The notes beneath the pieces were generated by a model. That model made no database searches and was not told where the DNA came from. It was given only the letters and a program-made list of their open reading frames with translations. Shown in pieces: positions 1-8,970 of a DNA stretch of 64,000 nucleotides. Within the stretch, counting starts at the first letter, position 1. Every line of letters starts with the position of its first letter. The translations under genes and the position numbers were made by a program. This DNA is from Pseudomonas paralcaligenes (GTDB taxonomy: Bacteria; Pseudomonadota; Gammaproteobacteria; Pseudomonadales; Pseudomonadaceae). The stretch lies in assembly GCF_019655855.1 (NCBI RefSeq), contig NZ_BPFX01000004.1, forward strand, positions 310,001 to 374,000, in the 5' to 3' direction.

Positions 1-458
1 GCGGCCAGGGAGTCGTTGGCGAAGGCGCCGCTGCTGAGCATCTTCGGCGGCGCGCTGGCGGCCAGGGCCTGCAGCTTGCCGGCGCGGTGCAGGGCCTTCT
101 TGACCTTGGTCACCAGCTGGTCGTTGGAGAACGGCTTGCCGATGTAGTCGGAGACCCCGGCCTGGATGGCCTGGACCACGTTCTCCTTGTCGCCGCGGCT
201 GGTGACCATGATGAACGGGGTGGTCTTGAGTTCGTCCTGCTCGCGGCACCAGGTGAGCAGTTCGAGGCCGGAAAGCTCCGGCATTTCCCAATCGCAGAGG
301 ATCAGGTCGGCCGGCTGGCGGGCGAGCATCTGCTGGGCCTTGCGGCCGTTGATCGCTTCGTCGATCTGGATGCCGGGGAAGTGGTCGCGCAGGCCCTTCT
401 TCACCAGATCACGGATAAAGGTGGCGTCGTCCACCACCAGCACACTGACTTTGCTCAT
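1..458 (-). CDS. CheY-like response regulator, 3' end outside window
   Basis: The protein opens MSKVSVLVVDDATFIRDLVK and runs off the left edge after about 152 residues. It shows a full receiver domain (about residues 1-120): acidic pair Asp10/Asp11, phosphoacceptor Asp56 in LCDWEMP, the Thr/Ser switch in MVTSRG near 86, and Lys108 in IGKPF. After the receiver a linker rich in Ala and Ser begins (from about residue 125), so a further output domain may lie outside the window. It sits downstream of phoU on the same strand with about 100 bp between. The start is the ATG at 456-458. The receiver assignment is secure; the output is unknown, and a chemotaxis-type or phosphate-linked role is only inference from the neighbours. 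Confidence 0.85.
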   Translation of the reverse strand, partial: MSKVSVLVVDDATFIRDLVKKGLRDHFPGIQIDEAINGRKAQQMLARQPADLILCDWEMPELSGLELLTWCREQDELKTTPFIMVTSRGDKENVVQAIQAGVSDYIGKPFSNDQLVTKVKKALHRAGKLQALAASAPPKMLSSGAFANDSLA

Positions 459-536
459 CGACCACTCCCGACAACGATGCCGACAAGCATAGCTGCGGAT
501 GGTGGCTCAAGGCCAACGAGTCGCCCCGATGGTCAT

Positions 537-559
537 CCGGGCGGCACGAAGCCGCCCGG
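537..559. terminator. GC-rich hairpin between phoU and the response regulator
   Basis: A near-perfect inverted repeat (CCGGGCGGC, short loop, GCCGCCCGG) lies just downstream of phoU on the minus strand. There is no clear T-run after it on either strand, so it may slow or end the pst-phoU transcript or only protect its 3' end. Confidence 0.4.
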
Positions 560-564
560 CAACC

Positions 565-1293
565 TCACTCGCTCTTGCCGCCCTGCACTTCTTCCTGCAT
601 GCGGGCCAGCCCCATGTGGCGCACGTCGGTGCCGCGCACCAGGTAGATGACCAGTTCGGCGATGTTGCGCGCGTGGTCGCCGATGCGCTCCAGCGAACGC
701 AGCACCCAGATGATCGACAGCACGCGGGTGATCGAGCGCGGATCTTCCATCATGTAGGTGACCAGTTCGCGCAGGGCGCTCTTGTACTCGCGGTCGATGG
801 TCTTGTCGTACTGGGCCACGGACAGGGCCAGTTCGGCGTCGAAACGGGCGAAGGCGTCCAGCGACTCCTGCACCATCTTGCGCACCTGGTCGCCGATGTG
901 GCGCACCTCGACGTAGCCGCGCGGCGCCTCGCCGCTCTCGCACAGCTCGATGGCGCGCTTGGCGATCTTCGAGGCTTCGTCGCCGATGCGCTCGAGGTCG
1001 ATCACCGACTTCGACACGCTGATGATCAGGCGCAGGTCGGAGGCGGCCGGCTGGCGGCGGGCGAGGATGCGCAGGCATTCCTCGTCGATGTTGGTTTCCA
1101 TCTGGTTGATCTGGTCGTCGATCTCGCGCACCTGCTGGGCCAGGCCGGAGTCGGCCTCGATCAGCGCGGTGACCGCGTCGTTGACCTGTTTCTCGACCAG
1201 GCCGCCCATCGCCAGGAGGTGGCTGCGCACTTCCTCCAGCTCGGCGTTGAACTGCTGGGAGATGTGATGGGTGAGGCTGTCTTTGTTGATCAT
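565..1293 (-). CDS. phoU: PhoU, phosphate signalling protein
   Basis: The 242-residue protein has the usual PhoU length and two all-helical PhoU repeats of roughly 100 residues each, with the acidic metal-binding type motifs ERIGDEASKIAKR (first repeat) and ERIGDHARNIAE (second repeat). PhoU links the PstSCAB transporter to the PhoR kinase and keeps the Pho regulon off when phosphate is plentiful. It is the last gene of the pst operon and is separated from pstB by a REP-like palindrome. The ATG start gives MINKDSLTHHIS, the typical N-terminus of Pseudomonas PhoU. Confidence 0.97.
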   Translation of the reverse strand: MINKDSLTHHISQQFNAELEEVRSHLLAMGGLVEKQVNDAVTALIEADSGLAQQVREIDDQINQMETNIDEECLRILARRQPAASDLRLIISVSKSVIDLERIGDEASKIAKRAIELCESGEAPRGYVEVRHIGDQVRKMVQESLDAFARFDAELALSVAQYDKTIDREYKSALRELVTYMMEDPRSITRVLSIIWVLRSLERIGDHARNIAELVIYLVRGTDVRHMGLARMQEEVQGGKSE

Positions 1294-1319
1294 CTTGAAG
1301 TCCTTGGCAGTGCATCTGT

Positions 1320-1412
1320 CTCCCCTCTCCCACCGGGAGAGGGGCCGGGGGTGAGGGGGTTCCAGGCGCCTGGCACTCCCTCACCCTAACCCTCTCCCAA
1401 GGGGAGAGGGGA
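1320..1412. repeat. REP-type palindrome, CCCTCTCCC family, between pstB and phoU
   Basis: Two inverted arms (CCCCTCTCCC...GGGAGAGGGG and CCCTCTCCC...GGGAGAGGGG) flank a GTGAGGG/CCCTCAC core. The same family recurs at 6435-6530 (between pstC and pstS) and as a half copy at 39646-39681. Inside an operon such structures usually stabilise upstream mRNA or lower expression of the gene that follows. Confidence 0.8.
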
Positions 1413-1422
1413 CTGTCCTGCG

Positions 1423-2256
1423 TCAGCCGTAACGGCCGGTGATGTAGTCTTCCGTCTGTTTCTTCGCCGGGTTGGTGAACAGGGTGTCGGTGTCGCCGAA
1501 CTCGATCAGCTTGCCCATGTACATGAACGCGGTGTAGTCGGAGACGCGCGCCGCCTGCTGCATGTTGTGGGTGACGATGACGATGGTGTACTTGCTCTTC
1601 AGCTCGTAGATCAGCTCCTCGACCTTGAGGGTGGAGATCGGGTCGAGCGCCGAGCAGGGTTCGTCGAGCAGCAGCACTTCCGGCTGCACCGCCACGGTAC
1701 GGGCGATCACCAGGCGCTGCTGCTGGCCGCCGGACAGGCCGAGGGCGGAGTCGTGCAGGCGGTCCTTCACTTCGTCCCACAGGGCGGCGCTCTTCAGCGC
1801 CCACTCCACGGTCTCGTCGAGCACGCGCTTCTGGTTCACGCCCTGGATGCGCAGGCCGTAGACCACGTTCTCGTAGATGCTCTTGGGGAATGGGTTGGGC
1901 TTCTGGAACACCATGCCAACGCGGCGGCGCAGCTCGGCGACGTCCACCCCCTTCTTGTAGATGTCGTGGCCGTCGAGGCGGATCTCGCCTTCCACGCGGC
2001 AGCCGTCGACCAGGTCGTTCATCCGGTTGAAGGTGCGCAGCAGGGTCGACTTGCCGCAGCCGGACGGGCCGATGAAGGCGGTCACGCGCTGCTTGGGGAT
2101 GTTCATCGACACGTCGAACAGCGCCTGCTTGTCGCCGTAGAACAGGTTGAGGCCGGGCACTTCCAGCGCGACGGTCTCGTCCGCCAGGTTGAGGCCCTGC
2201 TTCTGCCGGCCGAGGGCGGCCATGTCGATACCGTGGGTGTGTACTTCGTGCTGCAT
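1423..2256 (-). CDS. pstB: PstB, phosphate ABC transporter ATPase
   Basis: This 277-residue ATPase powers high-affinity phosphate import through PstC and PstA. Visible motifs are Walker [10 protein letters not shown] (about residues 63-71), the Q-loop in VFQKPNPFP, signature LSGGQQQRL (about 174) and Walker [12 protein letters not shown] (about 194), followed by the switch histidine in VTHNM. The CSALD variant of the D-loop and the PNPFP segment are typical of PstB. It has a roughly 20-residue N-terminal extension relative to E. coli PstB, common in pseudomonads. It lies about 60 bp downstream of pstA in the same operon. Confidence 0.97.
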   Translation of the reverse strand: MQHEVHTHGIDMAALGRQKQGLNLADETVALEVPGLNLFYGDKQALFDVSMNIPKQRVTAFIGPSGCGKSTLLRTFNRMNDLVDGCRVEGEIRLDGHDIYKKGVDVAELRRRVGMVFQKPNPFPKSIYENVVYGLRIQGVNQKRVLDETVEWALKSAALWDEVKDRLHDSALGLSGGQQQRLVIARTVAVQPEVLLLDEPCSALDPISTLKVEELIYELKSKYTIVIVTHNMQQAARVSDYTAFMYMGKLIEFGDTDTLFTNPAKKQTEDYITGRYG

Positions 2257-2318
2257 GGGAGGCTCCCTACGCTAACAATTCGTTCAGGTCGCCCGGCCAG
2301 GCCGGGCGACGCCATTAA

Positions 2319-3995
2319 TCAATGATCCAGCGCCTTGTACTTCTCGCGCAGGTGGTTGCGGATGAACACCGCGCTCAGGTTGAGCAGCGCGATCACCAGC
2401 ACCAGCAGCAGCGCAGTGGCGTACACCAGCGGGCGGGCGGCCTCGACGTTGGGGCTCTGGAAGCCGACGTCGTAGATGTGGAAGCCCAGGTGCATGATCT
2501 TCTGGTCCAGGTGCAGGTACGGGTAGTTGCCGTCCACCGGCAGCGCCGGGGCCAGCTTGACCACGCCGACCAGCATCAGCGGCGCCACTTCGCCGGCCGC
2601 GCGGGCCACGGCGAGGATCATGCCGGTCATCATGGCCGGGCTGGCCATCGGCAGCACCACCTTCCACAGGGTCTCGGCCTTGGTCGCGCCGAGTGCCAGG
2701 GAGCCTTCGCGCAGGGCGCGCGGGATGCGCGCCAGGCCTTCCTCGGTGGCGACGATCACCACCGGCACCGCGAGGATCGCCAGGGTCAGCGAGGCCCACA
2801 TCAGGCCCGGCGTGCCGAAGGTCGGCGCCGGCGCGGCCTCGGCGAAGAACAGCCGGTCGATCGAGCCGCCCAGCACGTAGACGAAGAAGCCCAGGCCGAA
2901 CACGCCGTAGACGATGGCCGGCACGCCGGCCAGGTTGTTCACGGCGATGCGGATGATGCGGGTCAGCGGGCCCTGCTTGGCGTACTCGCGCAGGTAGATG
3001 GCCGCCAGCACGCCGAACGGGGTGACGATCACGGCCATGATCAGGGTCATCATCACGGTGCCGAAGATGGCCGGGAAGATGCCGCCCTCGGTGTTGGCCT
3101 CGCGCGGCTCGTCGCTGACGAACTCCCACAGCTTGGCGAAGTAGAAGCCCAGCTTGGCGCCGACGCCCATGGCGTTCGGCTGGAAGGCGCGAACCACCTT
3201 GCTCAGGGCGATCTCCTGCTCGCGACCGTCGACGGTCTTCACCGTCACGCTGTCGCGGGCGAGTTGCTGGTTCAGCTCGACCAGCTTGCCCTCCAGCACC
3301 TTGTAGCGGGCGTCCAGCTCGGCGCGCTGGGCGTCGAGGTCGGCCTGGGCGGCGGCGTCCAGGCGATCCCGCAGTTCCAGGCGGCGACCTTCCAGGCGCA
3401 GCTGCTCGAGGCCGTGGTTGATGTGGCCGATCTCCTTCTTCTCCAGCCGCACCAGTTGCGCGTGCAGGTCATCGACCCGGGCGATGCGGTTCTGCAGCTC
3501 GCCCCACGCATCATCGCCCCGGGCGACCACCTGGCCGCCTTCCTTGACGTCGACCAGGTAGCCGTAGAAGTTGCCCCACTCGCGGCGCTCCATGACCACC
3601 AGGTTCTCCGGGGTGCGCGGCTCGCTCGTCCACTCGGCCACCACCCAACTGAAGTCGGCGCCGTAGACCTCGCGGTTGCCGACCTTGAACAGCTCGCGGG
3701 TCATGAACTCGCCGCCCTTCACATCCACCGGCATGCCGGCGGCGGCCAGGCGGGCGCGCGGCACCTGTTCTTCCTGCACCAGCTCGCCGGCCATGACGCG
3801 GGCGGCCTCGCCCGGCACCTGGTACCTGGCCTCGACCACGTCGGCGGGCCAGAAGTGGCCCAGGCCGCGCACGGCGATCACGGCGAGCAGGCCGATGGTC
3901 ATGATCACGGCGATGGACACGCCGCTGGCGGTCATCCAGACCCAGGGCGAACCACTCTTGAACCAGGTACTGAAGTTTTGCTCTTTGGTTTTCAC
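2319..3995 (-). CDS. pstA: PstA, phosphate ABC transporter permease, long form
   Basis: At 558 residues this is about twice the length of E. coli PstA. An N-terminal membrane helix (about residues 18-45) is followed by a long periplasmic insert that includes a charged, Leu-rich coiled coil (about 170-255). The C-terminal half (about 310-550) is a classic binding-protein-dependent permease domain with the EAA loop around EGSLALGATKAETLWKVVLP. Pseudomonads are known to carry such long PstA and PstC proteins. It sits 22 bp downstream of pstC in the pst operon. Confidence 0.95.
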   Translation of the reverse strand: MKTKEQNFSTWFKSGSPWVWMTASGVSIAVIMTIGLLAVIAVRGLGHFWPADVVEARYQVPGEAARVMAGELVQEEQVPRARLAAAGMPVDVKGGEFMTRELFKVGNREVYGADFSWVVAEWTSEPRTPENLVVMERREWGNFYGYLVDVKEGGQVVARGDDAWGELQNRIARVDDLHAQLVRLEKKEIGHINHGLEQLRLEGRRLELRDRLDAAAQADLDAQRAELDARYKVLEGKLVELNQQLARDSVTVKTVDGREQEIALSKVVRAFQPNAMGVGAKLGFYFAKLWEFVSDEPREANTEGGIFPAIFGTVMMTLIMAVIVTPFGVLAAIYLREYAKQGPLTRIIRIAVNNLAGVPAIVYGVFGLGFFVYVLGGSIDRLFFAEAAPAPTFGTPGLMWASLTLAILAVPVVIVATEEGLARIPRALREGSLALGATKAETLWKVVLPMASPAMMTGMILAVARAAGEVAPLMLVGVVKLAPALPVDGNYPYLHLDQKIMHLGFHIYDVGFQSPNVEAARPLVYATALLLVLVIALLNLSAVFIRNHLREKYKALDH

Positions 3996-4017
3996 GGACG
4001 TCTACCTTCCCCAGTTC

Positions 4018-6300
4018 TCAGAGCGACGCATATTTCTTGCGCAGGCGGGTGCGGATCAGCTCCGCCAGGGTGTTCATCACGAAGGTGAAGGCCAGCAACA
4101 CCAGCGCCGAGAGGAACAGCACGCGATAGTGGGTACTGCCCACCTCGGATTCCGGCATCTCCACCGCCACGTTGGCGGCCAGGGTGCGCAGGCCCTGGAA
4201 GATGTTCATGTCCATGATCGGCGTGTTGCCGGTGGCCATCAGCACGATCATGGTCTCGCCCACCGCGCGGCCCATGCCGATCATCAGCGCCGAGAAGATG
4301 CCCGGGCTGGCGGTGAGGATCACCACGCGGGTCAGGGTCTGCCACGGCGTGGCGCCCAGGGCCAGGGAGCCGAAGGTGAGGCTCTTGGGCACGCTGAACA
4401 CGGCGTCCTCGGCGATCGAGTAGATGTTCGGGATCACCGCGAAGCCCATGGCCAGGCCGACTACCAGGGCGTTGCGCTGGTCGAAGGCGATGCCGAGGTC
4501 GTTGCTGATCCACAGGCGCATGTCGCCGCCGAAGAACCAGTTCTCCAGGTGGCCGCTCATGCTCAGGGCGAAGGCGCCGATCATCAGGATCACCGGGATC
4601 AGCAGCGCCGCTTCCCAGCCGTCCGGGATCACCAGGCGGATGCGCTCCGGCAGGCGGCTCCACAGGTAGGCGGTCAGCAGCACGCCGATCGGCGTCAGCA
4701 ACAGCAGGCTGAAGATGCCCGGCAGGTGGCCTTCCACGTAGGGCGCCAGGAACAGGCCGGCGAAGAAGCCGAGAATCACCGTCGGCAGCGCTTCCATCAG
4801 CTCGATCACCGGCTTGACCTTGCGACGCATGGACGGCGCCATGAAGTAGGCGGTGTAGATCGCCGCGCAGATGGCCAGCGGGGCGGCCAGCAGCATGGCG
4901 TAGAAGGCGGCCTTGAGGGTGCCGAAGGTCAGCGGCGCCAGGCTCATCTTCGGTTCGAAGTCGGTGTTGGCGGAGGTGGACTGCCAGACGTGGCGCGGCT
5001 CGTCGTAGCTCTCGTACCAGACCTTGCCCCACAGCGAACTCCAGGAAATCTCCGGGTGCGGGTTGTCGATGACGAAGCGCTGCAGCTGGCCGCCGGACTC
5101 GACCAGCACGCGGTTGGCGCGCGGCGACAGGGCGGCGACACCGGCGCCCTCGGCGACCTTCTCGGTCAGCAGGGTGCGGTGCGCGGTGCTGTGGAAGATG
5201 CCCAGGCGGCCTTCGGCGTCCAGCGCCAGGAAGCCCTTGCGGCGCTCCTCGGGGAGGATCTGGGTGATAGCCGCCTTGCCCAGCTGGAAGCCGCGGATGT
5301 GGGTCAGCGCGGCCTTGCCGTCGCCGTCGCGGACCATGAACCACTGGCCGATGCCGCCCTTGCTGTCGCCGATCATCAGCGAGATGCCGCCGAGCAGCGG
5401 GTTGACCGTGGTCACCTCGGCATCGCCGTTGAGCAGCTTGTAGCGGCCGTTGAGGGTCTTGCTGCGCAGGTCGAAGACGTCGGCGGTGGCCTTGCCGTTG
5501 ATCACGAACAGCCACTGCTGGCGCGGGTCGATGATCATCGCCTTGATCGGCTCGGCGATCTGCGGCAGGGCGATGCGCTCCTCGCTGAGGGTCACCTCGC
5601 CGGTCATCAGGTTCTCTTCGCGGCCGAGCGCCAGCAGCTGCAGCTCGGCGCCGGTGGAGCCGCTGAGCATCAGGTTGCTGCCGTTCTGGCTGATCGCCAC
5701 GTGCTCCAGCGGCCGGCCCTGGGCGTCGAGGGTGATGGGCGACTCGCCGAACGGGTAGTCCAGCTCGGGGGTGATGGTCTTGACGTTGTCCGGGTAGGTC
5801 ACCTTGTAGGCGTGCTCGAACACCAGCACCTGGCCGTTGGACAGGCCGAGCACCACGCGGCGGCTGCCGGGCTGGTCCTGGCTGACCGAAGCGATGCTGC
5901 TGCCTTCCGGCAGGGCCAGCTGGTAGGCGTTCATCGGCTTGCCATCGCGCAGACCGAAGAACTGCACCTGGCCACTGCGGCTCAGGCGCATGGCCACCTT
6001 GTTCTGCTCCTCGACGGAGAGCAGCAGCGCCTCGCCCTGGCCGGCCAGCCAGGCCGGCTGCTGGGCATCGCGCGCCTCCATGTCGGCGCCGCCGAAGATC
6101 GGCGCGACGACATAGGCGAGGTAGAAGAAGATCAGGGTGATGCACGCCAGCACCGCCAGGCCGCCGATGGACACGTACCAGCGTGCCATGCGGTCCTTGA
6201 GGGCGCGGATGCGGCGCTTGCGCAGCAGGGCGGGCGTGTTGAAATCCACCCTTTGGTTGTTCGCGGAGGCGCTCATGCTGTTGTTGGCCAGGTCATTCAT
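4018..6300 (-). CDS. pstC: PstC, phosphate ABC transporter permease, long form
   Basis: This 760-residue protein has a first membrane helix near residues 42-70, then a periplasmic region of nearly 400 residues with repeated short beta segments (LMIGDSKGGIGQW, LFVINGKATADVF) that look propeller-like, and a C-terminal permease domain (about 450-755) with the EAA loop SLALGATPWQTLTRVVIL. E. coli PstC is only about 320 residues, so the N-terminal region is an addition, known in Pseudomonas. Its job is not known to me; a sensing or partner-binding role is possible. A REP element separates it from pstS. Confidence 0.95.
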   Translation of the reverse strand: MNDLANNSMSASANNQRVDFNTPALLRKRRIRALKDRMARWYVSIGGLAVLACITLIFFYLAYVVAPIFGGADMEARDAQQPAWLAGQGEALLLSVEEQNKVAMRLSRSGQVQFFGLRDGKPMNAYQLALPEGSSIASVSQDQPGSRRVVLGLSNGQVLVFEHAYKVTYPDNVKTITPELDYPFGESPITLDAQGRPLEHVAISQNGSNLMLSGSTGAELQLLALGREENLMTGEVTLSEERIALPQIAEPIKAMIIDPRQQWLFVINGKATADVFDLRSKTLNGRYKLLNGDAEVTTVNPLLGGISLMIGDSKGGIGQWFMVRDGDGKAALTHIRGFQLGKAAITQILPEERRKGFLALDAEGRLGIFHSTAHRTLLTEKVAEGAGVAALSPRANRVLVESGGQLQRFVIDNPHPEISWSSLWGKVWYESYDEPRHVWQSTSANTDFEPKMSLAPLTFGTLKAAFYAMLLAAPLAICAAIYTAYFMAPSMRRKVKPVIELMEALPTVILGFFAGLFLAPYVEGHLPGIFSLLLLTPIGVLLTAYLWSRLPERIRLVIPDGWEAALLIPVILMIGAFALSMSGHLENWFFGGDMRLWISNDLGIAFDQRNALVVGLAMGFAVIPNIYSIAEDAVFSVPKSLTFGSLALGATPWQTLTRVVILTASPGIFSALMIGMGRAVGETMIVLMATGNTPIMDMNIFQGLRTLAANVAVEMPESEVGSTHYRVLFLSALVLLAFTFVMNTLAELIRTRLRKKYASL

Positions 6301-6434
6301 GAGGAGTTCTCGGGCGCGGCGGACACAGCCCGCTCAATGTGAGGTACTTCAATCTATCCGTCTTGTGTGACAGAAAAATTACAGCGCGGTGACGCGACGA
6401 CGCCCGCGACTCGGGAAGAGTGGCGGGCGTTGCG

Positions 6435-6530
6435 CTCCCTCTCCATCCGGGAGAGGGCTGGGGTGAGGGGCTATAGGGTAATGCGAAGCACCCTCACCCC
6501 CGCCCCCTCTCCCAGAGGGAGAGGGGGAGT
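6435..6530. repeat. REP-type palindrome between pstS and pstC
   Basis: This is the same family as 1320-1412, with outer arms of CCCTCTCC/GGAGAGGG type and an inner GGGTGAGGGG/CCCTCACCCC pair. It abuts the stop codon of pstS and may uncouple the amount of abundant binding protein from the permeases downstream. Confidence 0.8.
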
Positions 6531-6533
6531 TCC

Positions 6534-7502
6534 TTACAGACCCAGTTCCTGCTTGGCCTTGTCGATGACCTTGGCCGGCAGCGGGATGTAGCCGTCCTTG
6601 ACCACGACTTCCTGACCCTGCTTGGACAGGACGAGCTTGAGGAACTCGGCGTCCAGCGGGCTCAGCGGCTTGTTCGGCGCCTTGTTCACATAGACGTAGA
6701 AGAAGCGGGCCAGCGGGAACTTGCCTGCCAGGGCGTTTTCTTCGGAAGCCTCGAACGCCTCACCGCCCTTCTTCGACAGGGGCACGGCGCGGACGCTGGC
6801 GGTCTTGTAGCCGATGCCCGAGTAGCCGATGGCGTTGACGGTGCTGGAGATGGACTGCACCACCGAGGCCGAACCCGGCTGCTCGTTGACGTTGGACTTG
6901 AAGTCGCCTTTGCACAGGGCTTCTTCCTTGAAGTAACCGTAGGTGCCGGATACCGAGTTGCGACCGAACAGCTGGATCGGCTTGCTCGCCCACTCGCCGG
7001 TCAGGCCCAGGTCGCCCCAGGTCTTGATGTCCTGGGCGCCGCCGCACAGGCGGGTGCTGGAGAAGATGGCGTCGACCTGGGCGATGTCCAGAGACTTGAT
7101 CGGGTTGTCCTTGTGCACGAACACGGCCAGGGCATCGATGGCGACCGGCACGGCGGTCGGCTTGTAGCCGTACTTCTCTTCGAATGCCTGCAGCTCGTTG
7201 TCCTTCATCGGACGGGACATCGGGCCCAGGTTGGCAGTACCTTCGGTCAGAGCGGGCGGCGCGGTGGAGGAACCGGCGGCCTGGATCTGGATGTTCACGT
7301 TCGGGTACTGCTTCTTGTATTCCTCGGCCCACAGGGTCATCAGGTTGGCCAGGGAGTCGGAACCCACGCTGGACAGGTTGCCCGAGACACCGGTGGTCTT
7401 TTCGTAGCCGGGGATGGCCGGGTCGACGGCGGCGAACGCGGTTGCAGCGCCTACGCCGGCGGCGGCGAAGGTCAGGGCCGCCATCAAACGCTTGAGTTTC
7501 AT
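6534..7502 (-). CDS. pstS: PstS, periplasmic phosphate-binding protein
   Basis: The 322-residue product begins with a signal peptide ([16 protein letters not shown]..., likely cut after AFA near residue 24). The mature protein has PstS-type phosphate-binding stretches such as [19 protein letters not shown] and SVSGTYGYF. It delivers phosphate to PstCAB and is the first gene of the operon. The promoter region carries an array of four Pho box half-sites immediately upstream (7560-7599), so strong PhoB control is expected. The next gene upstream is divergent. Confidence 0.97.
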   Translation of the reverse strand: MKLKRLMAALTFAAAGVGAATAFAAVDPAIPGYEKTTGVSGNLSSVGSDSLANLMTLWAEEYKKQYPNVNIQIQAAGSSTAPPALTEGTANLGPMSRPMKDNELQAFEEKYGYKPTAVPVAIDALAVFVHKDNPIKSLDIAQVDAIFSSTRLCGGAQDIKTWGDLGLTGEWASKPIQLFGRNSVSGTYGYFKEEALCKGDFKSNVNEQPGSASVVQSISSTVNAIGYSGIGYKTASVRAVPLSKKGGEAFEASEENALAGKFPLARFFYVYVNKAPNKPLSPLDAEFLKLVLSKQGQEVVVKDGYIPLPAKVIDKAKQELGL

Positions 7503-7559
7503 GCCTTGCTCCTAGCAGGAAGGGGTTGGATGGAACGGGGCCCAGTATCTGCAGGCCTG

Positions 7560-7599
7560 ATGAACACTCTATGAACGGAATATGACAATTGGATGAATG
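7560..7599 (-). promoter_or_regulatory. Pho box array, four half-sites, upstream of pstS
   Basis: Read on the minus strand, four heptamers occur at exact 11-bp spacing: CATTCAT, TTGTCAT, CGTTCAT and TGTTCAT (plus-strand starts 7593, 7582, 7571, 7560). This matches the known PhoB site, direct repeats of CTGTCAT spaced 11 bp apart. Four units could hold two PhoB dimers. The array begins 57 bp upstream of the pstS start and ends 54 bp from the start of the divergent gene at 7654, so it could control both. Confidence 0.88.
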
Positions 7600-7653
7600 G
7601 CCATCATGGCTGTCGAAAAAATTCCGCACCCCGTCCATCCCGGAGATCGCTCC

Positions 7654-8958
7654 ATGAATCGTCTGCACCTGCTGTCCGTCACCGCCCTGGCGCTCGCCTG
7701 CAGCGCCTGCGGCGAGCAAGCCGCCCTCAACGTGAGCGACGGCACCGGCACCGACCCGCGGCTGCCCGAGCCGAACGAGACGCTGTTGCCGACCGTCAAC
7801 ATCGCCCCCGCCCGGGGCTGGGCCGAGGGCGCCAGGCCGGTGGCGGCGCAGGGCACCCGGGTGAATGCCTTCGCCGAGAACCTGGACCACCCGCGCTGGC
7901 TGTACGTGCTGCCCAACGGCGACGTGCTGGTGGCCGAGAGCAACGCGCCGAAGACCGACAAGCCGTTCAGCCTCAAGGGTTGGGTCTCCGGCCTGGTGAT
8001 GAAGCGCGCGGGCGCCGGGGTGCCCAGCGCCAACCGCATCACCCTGCTGCGCGACACCGATGGCGACGGCGTCGCCGACCTGCGCACGGCATTCCTGGAA
8101 AACCTGCACTCGCCCTTCGGCATGGCGCTGGTCGGCAACGACTTCTACGTGGCCAACGCCGACGCCCTGGTGCGCTTCCCCTACACCGGGGGCGAGACCC
8201 GGATCGATGCCGCGCCCGAGAAGGTCACCGACCTGCCCGCCGGCATCAACCACCACTGGACCAAGAACGTCATCGCCAGCCAGGACGGCAGCCGGCTCTA
8301 CGTCACGGTCGGCTCCAACAGCAACGTCGGCGAGAACGGCATGGAGGCCGAGGAGGGCCGCGCGGCGATCTGGGAGGTGGACCGCGCCAGCGGCGCGAAG
8401 CGCCTGTTCGCCAGCGGCCTGCGTAACCCCAACGGCCTGGCCTGGGAGCCGCAGACCGGCGCGCTGTGGACGGCGGTCAACGAGCGCGACGAGATCGGCA
8501 GCGACCTGGTGCCGGACTACATCACCTCGGTGCGCGACGGCGGCTTCTACGGCTGGCCCTACAGCTACTACGGCCAGCACGTCGACCAGCGCGTCCAGCC
8601 GCCGCGCCCGGAGTTGGTGGCCAAGGCGCTGGTACCCGACTATGCCCTGGGCCCGCACACCGCCTCGCTGGGCATCGCCTTCGGCCAGGGCGGCGCGCTG
8701 CCGGCGTTCCAGGACGGCCTGTTCGTCGGCCAGCACGGTTCTTGGAACCGCAAGCCGCACAGCGGCTACAAGGTGATCTTCGTGCCCTTCGCCGACGGCA
8801 AGCCCAGTGGCCCGCCGGTCGACGTGCTCAGCGGCTTCCTCGATCAAGACGGCGACGCCCAGGGGCGGCCGGTCGACGTCAAGCTCGACAGGCAGGGAGC
8901 GCTGCTGGTGACCGACGACGTCGGCAACAAGGTCTGGCGGGTGACGCCCGCCCAGTGA
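7654..8958 (+). CDS. PQQ-type sorbosone/glucose dehydrogenase-like protein, exported
   Basis: The 434-residue protein starts at the ATG at 7654, with GGAGAT nearby as ribosome binding site; an earlier ATG at 7597 would overlap the Pho box and lacks a signal. Residues 1-19 form a short signal peptide with cysteines at 16 and 19, so it may be a lipoprotein. The body has the six-bladed propeller features of soluble PQQ-dependent glucose/sorbosone dehydrogenases: [41 protein letters not shown] and [12 protein letters not shown]. Substrate and cofactor are inferred from family only. Its position, divergent from pstS across the Pho box, suggests phosphate-starvation control. Confidence 0.8.
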   Translation: MNRLHLLSVTALALACSACGEQAALNVSDGTGTDPRLPEPNETLLPTVNIAPARGWAEGARPVAAQGTRVNAFAENLDHPRWLYVLPNGDVLVAESNAPKTDKPFSLKGWVSGLVMKRAGAGVPSANRITLLRDTDGDGVADLRTAFLENLHSPFGMALVGNDFYVANADALVRFPYTGGETRIDAAPEKVTDLPAGINHHWTKNVIASQDGSRLYVTVGSNSNVGENGMEAEEGRAAIWEVDRASGAKRLFASGLRNPNGLAWEPQTGALWTAVNERDEIGSDLVPDYITSVRDGGFYGWPYSYYGQHVDQRVQPPRPELVAKALVPDYALGPHTASLGIAFGQGGALPAFQDGLFVGQHGSWNRKPHSGYKVIFVPFADGKPSGPPVDVLSGFLDQDGDAQGRPVDVKLDRQGALLVTDDVGNKVWRVTPAQ

Positions 8959-8970
8959 GGCGGCGCCCGC

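Noticed and set aside
3676..6342. 888-residue plus-strand open frame opposite pstC
   Set aside because: It is antisense to the clear PstC gene, is His-, Gln- and Ala-rich as expected of the reverse of high-GC coding DNA, and has no recognisable domain.
7597..7653. Upstream ATG for the sorbosone-dehydrogenase-like gene
   Set aside because: It would overlap the Pho box array and puts a polar stretch before the signal peptide; the ATG at 7654 has a ribosome site and leads straight into the signal.
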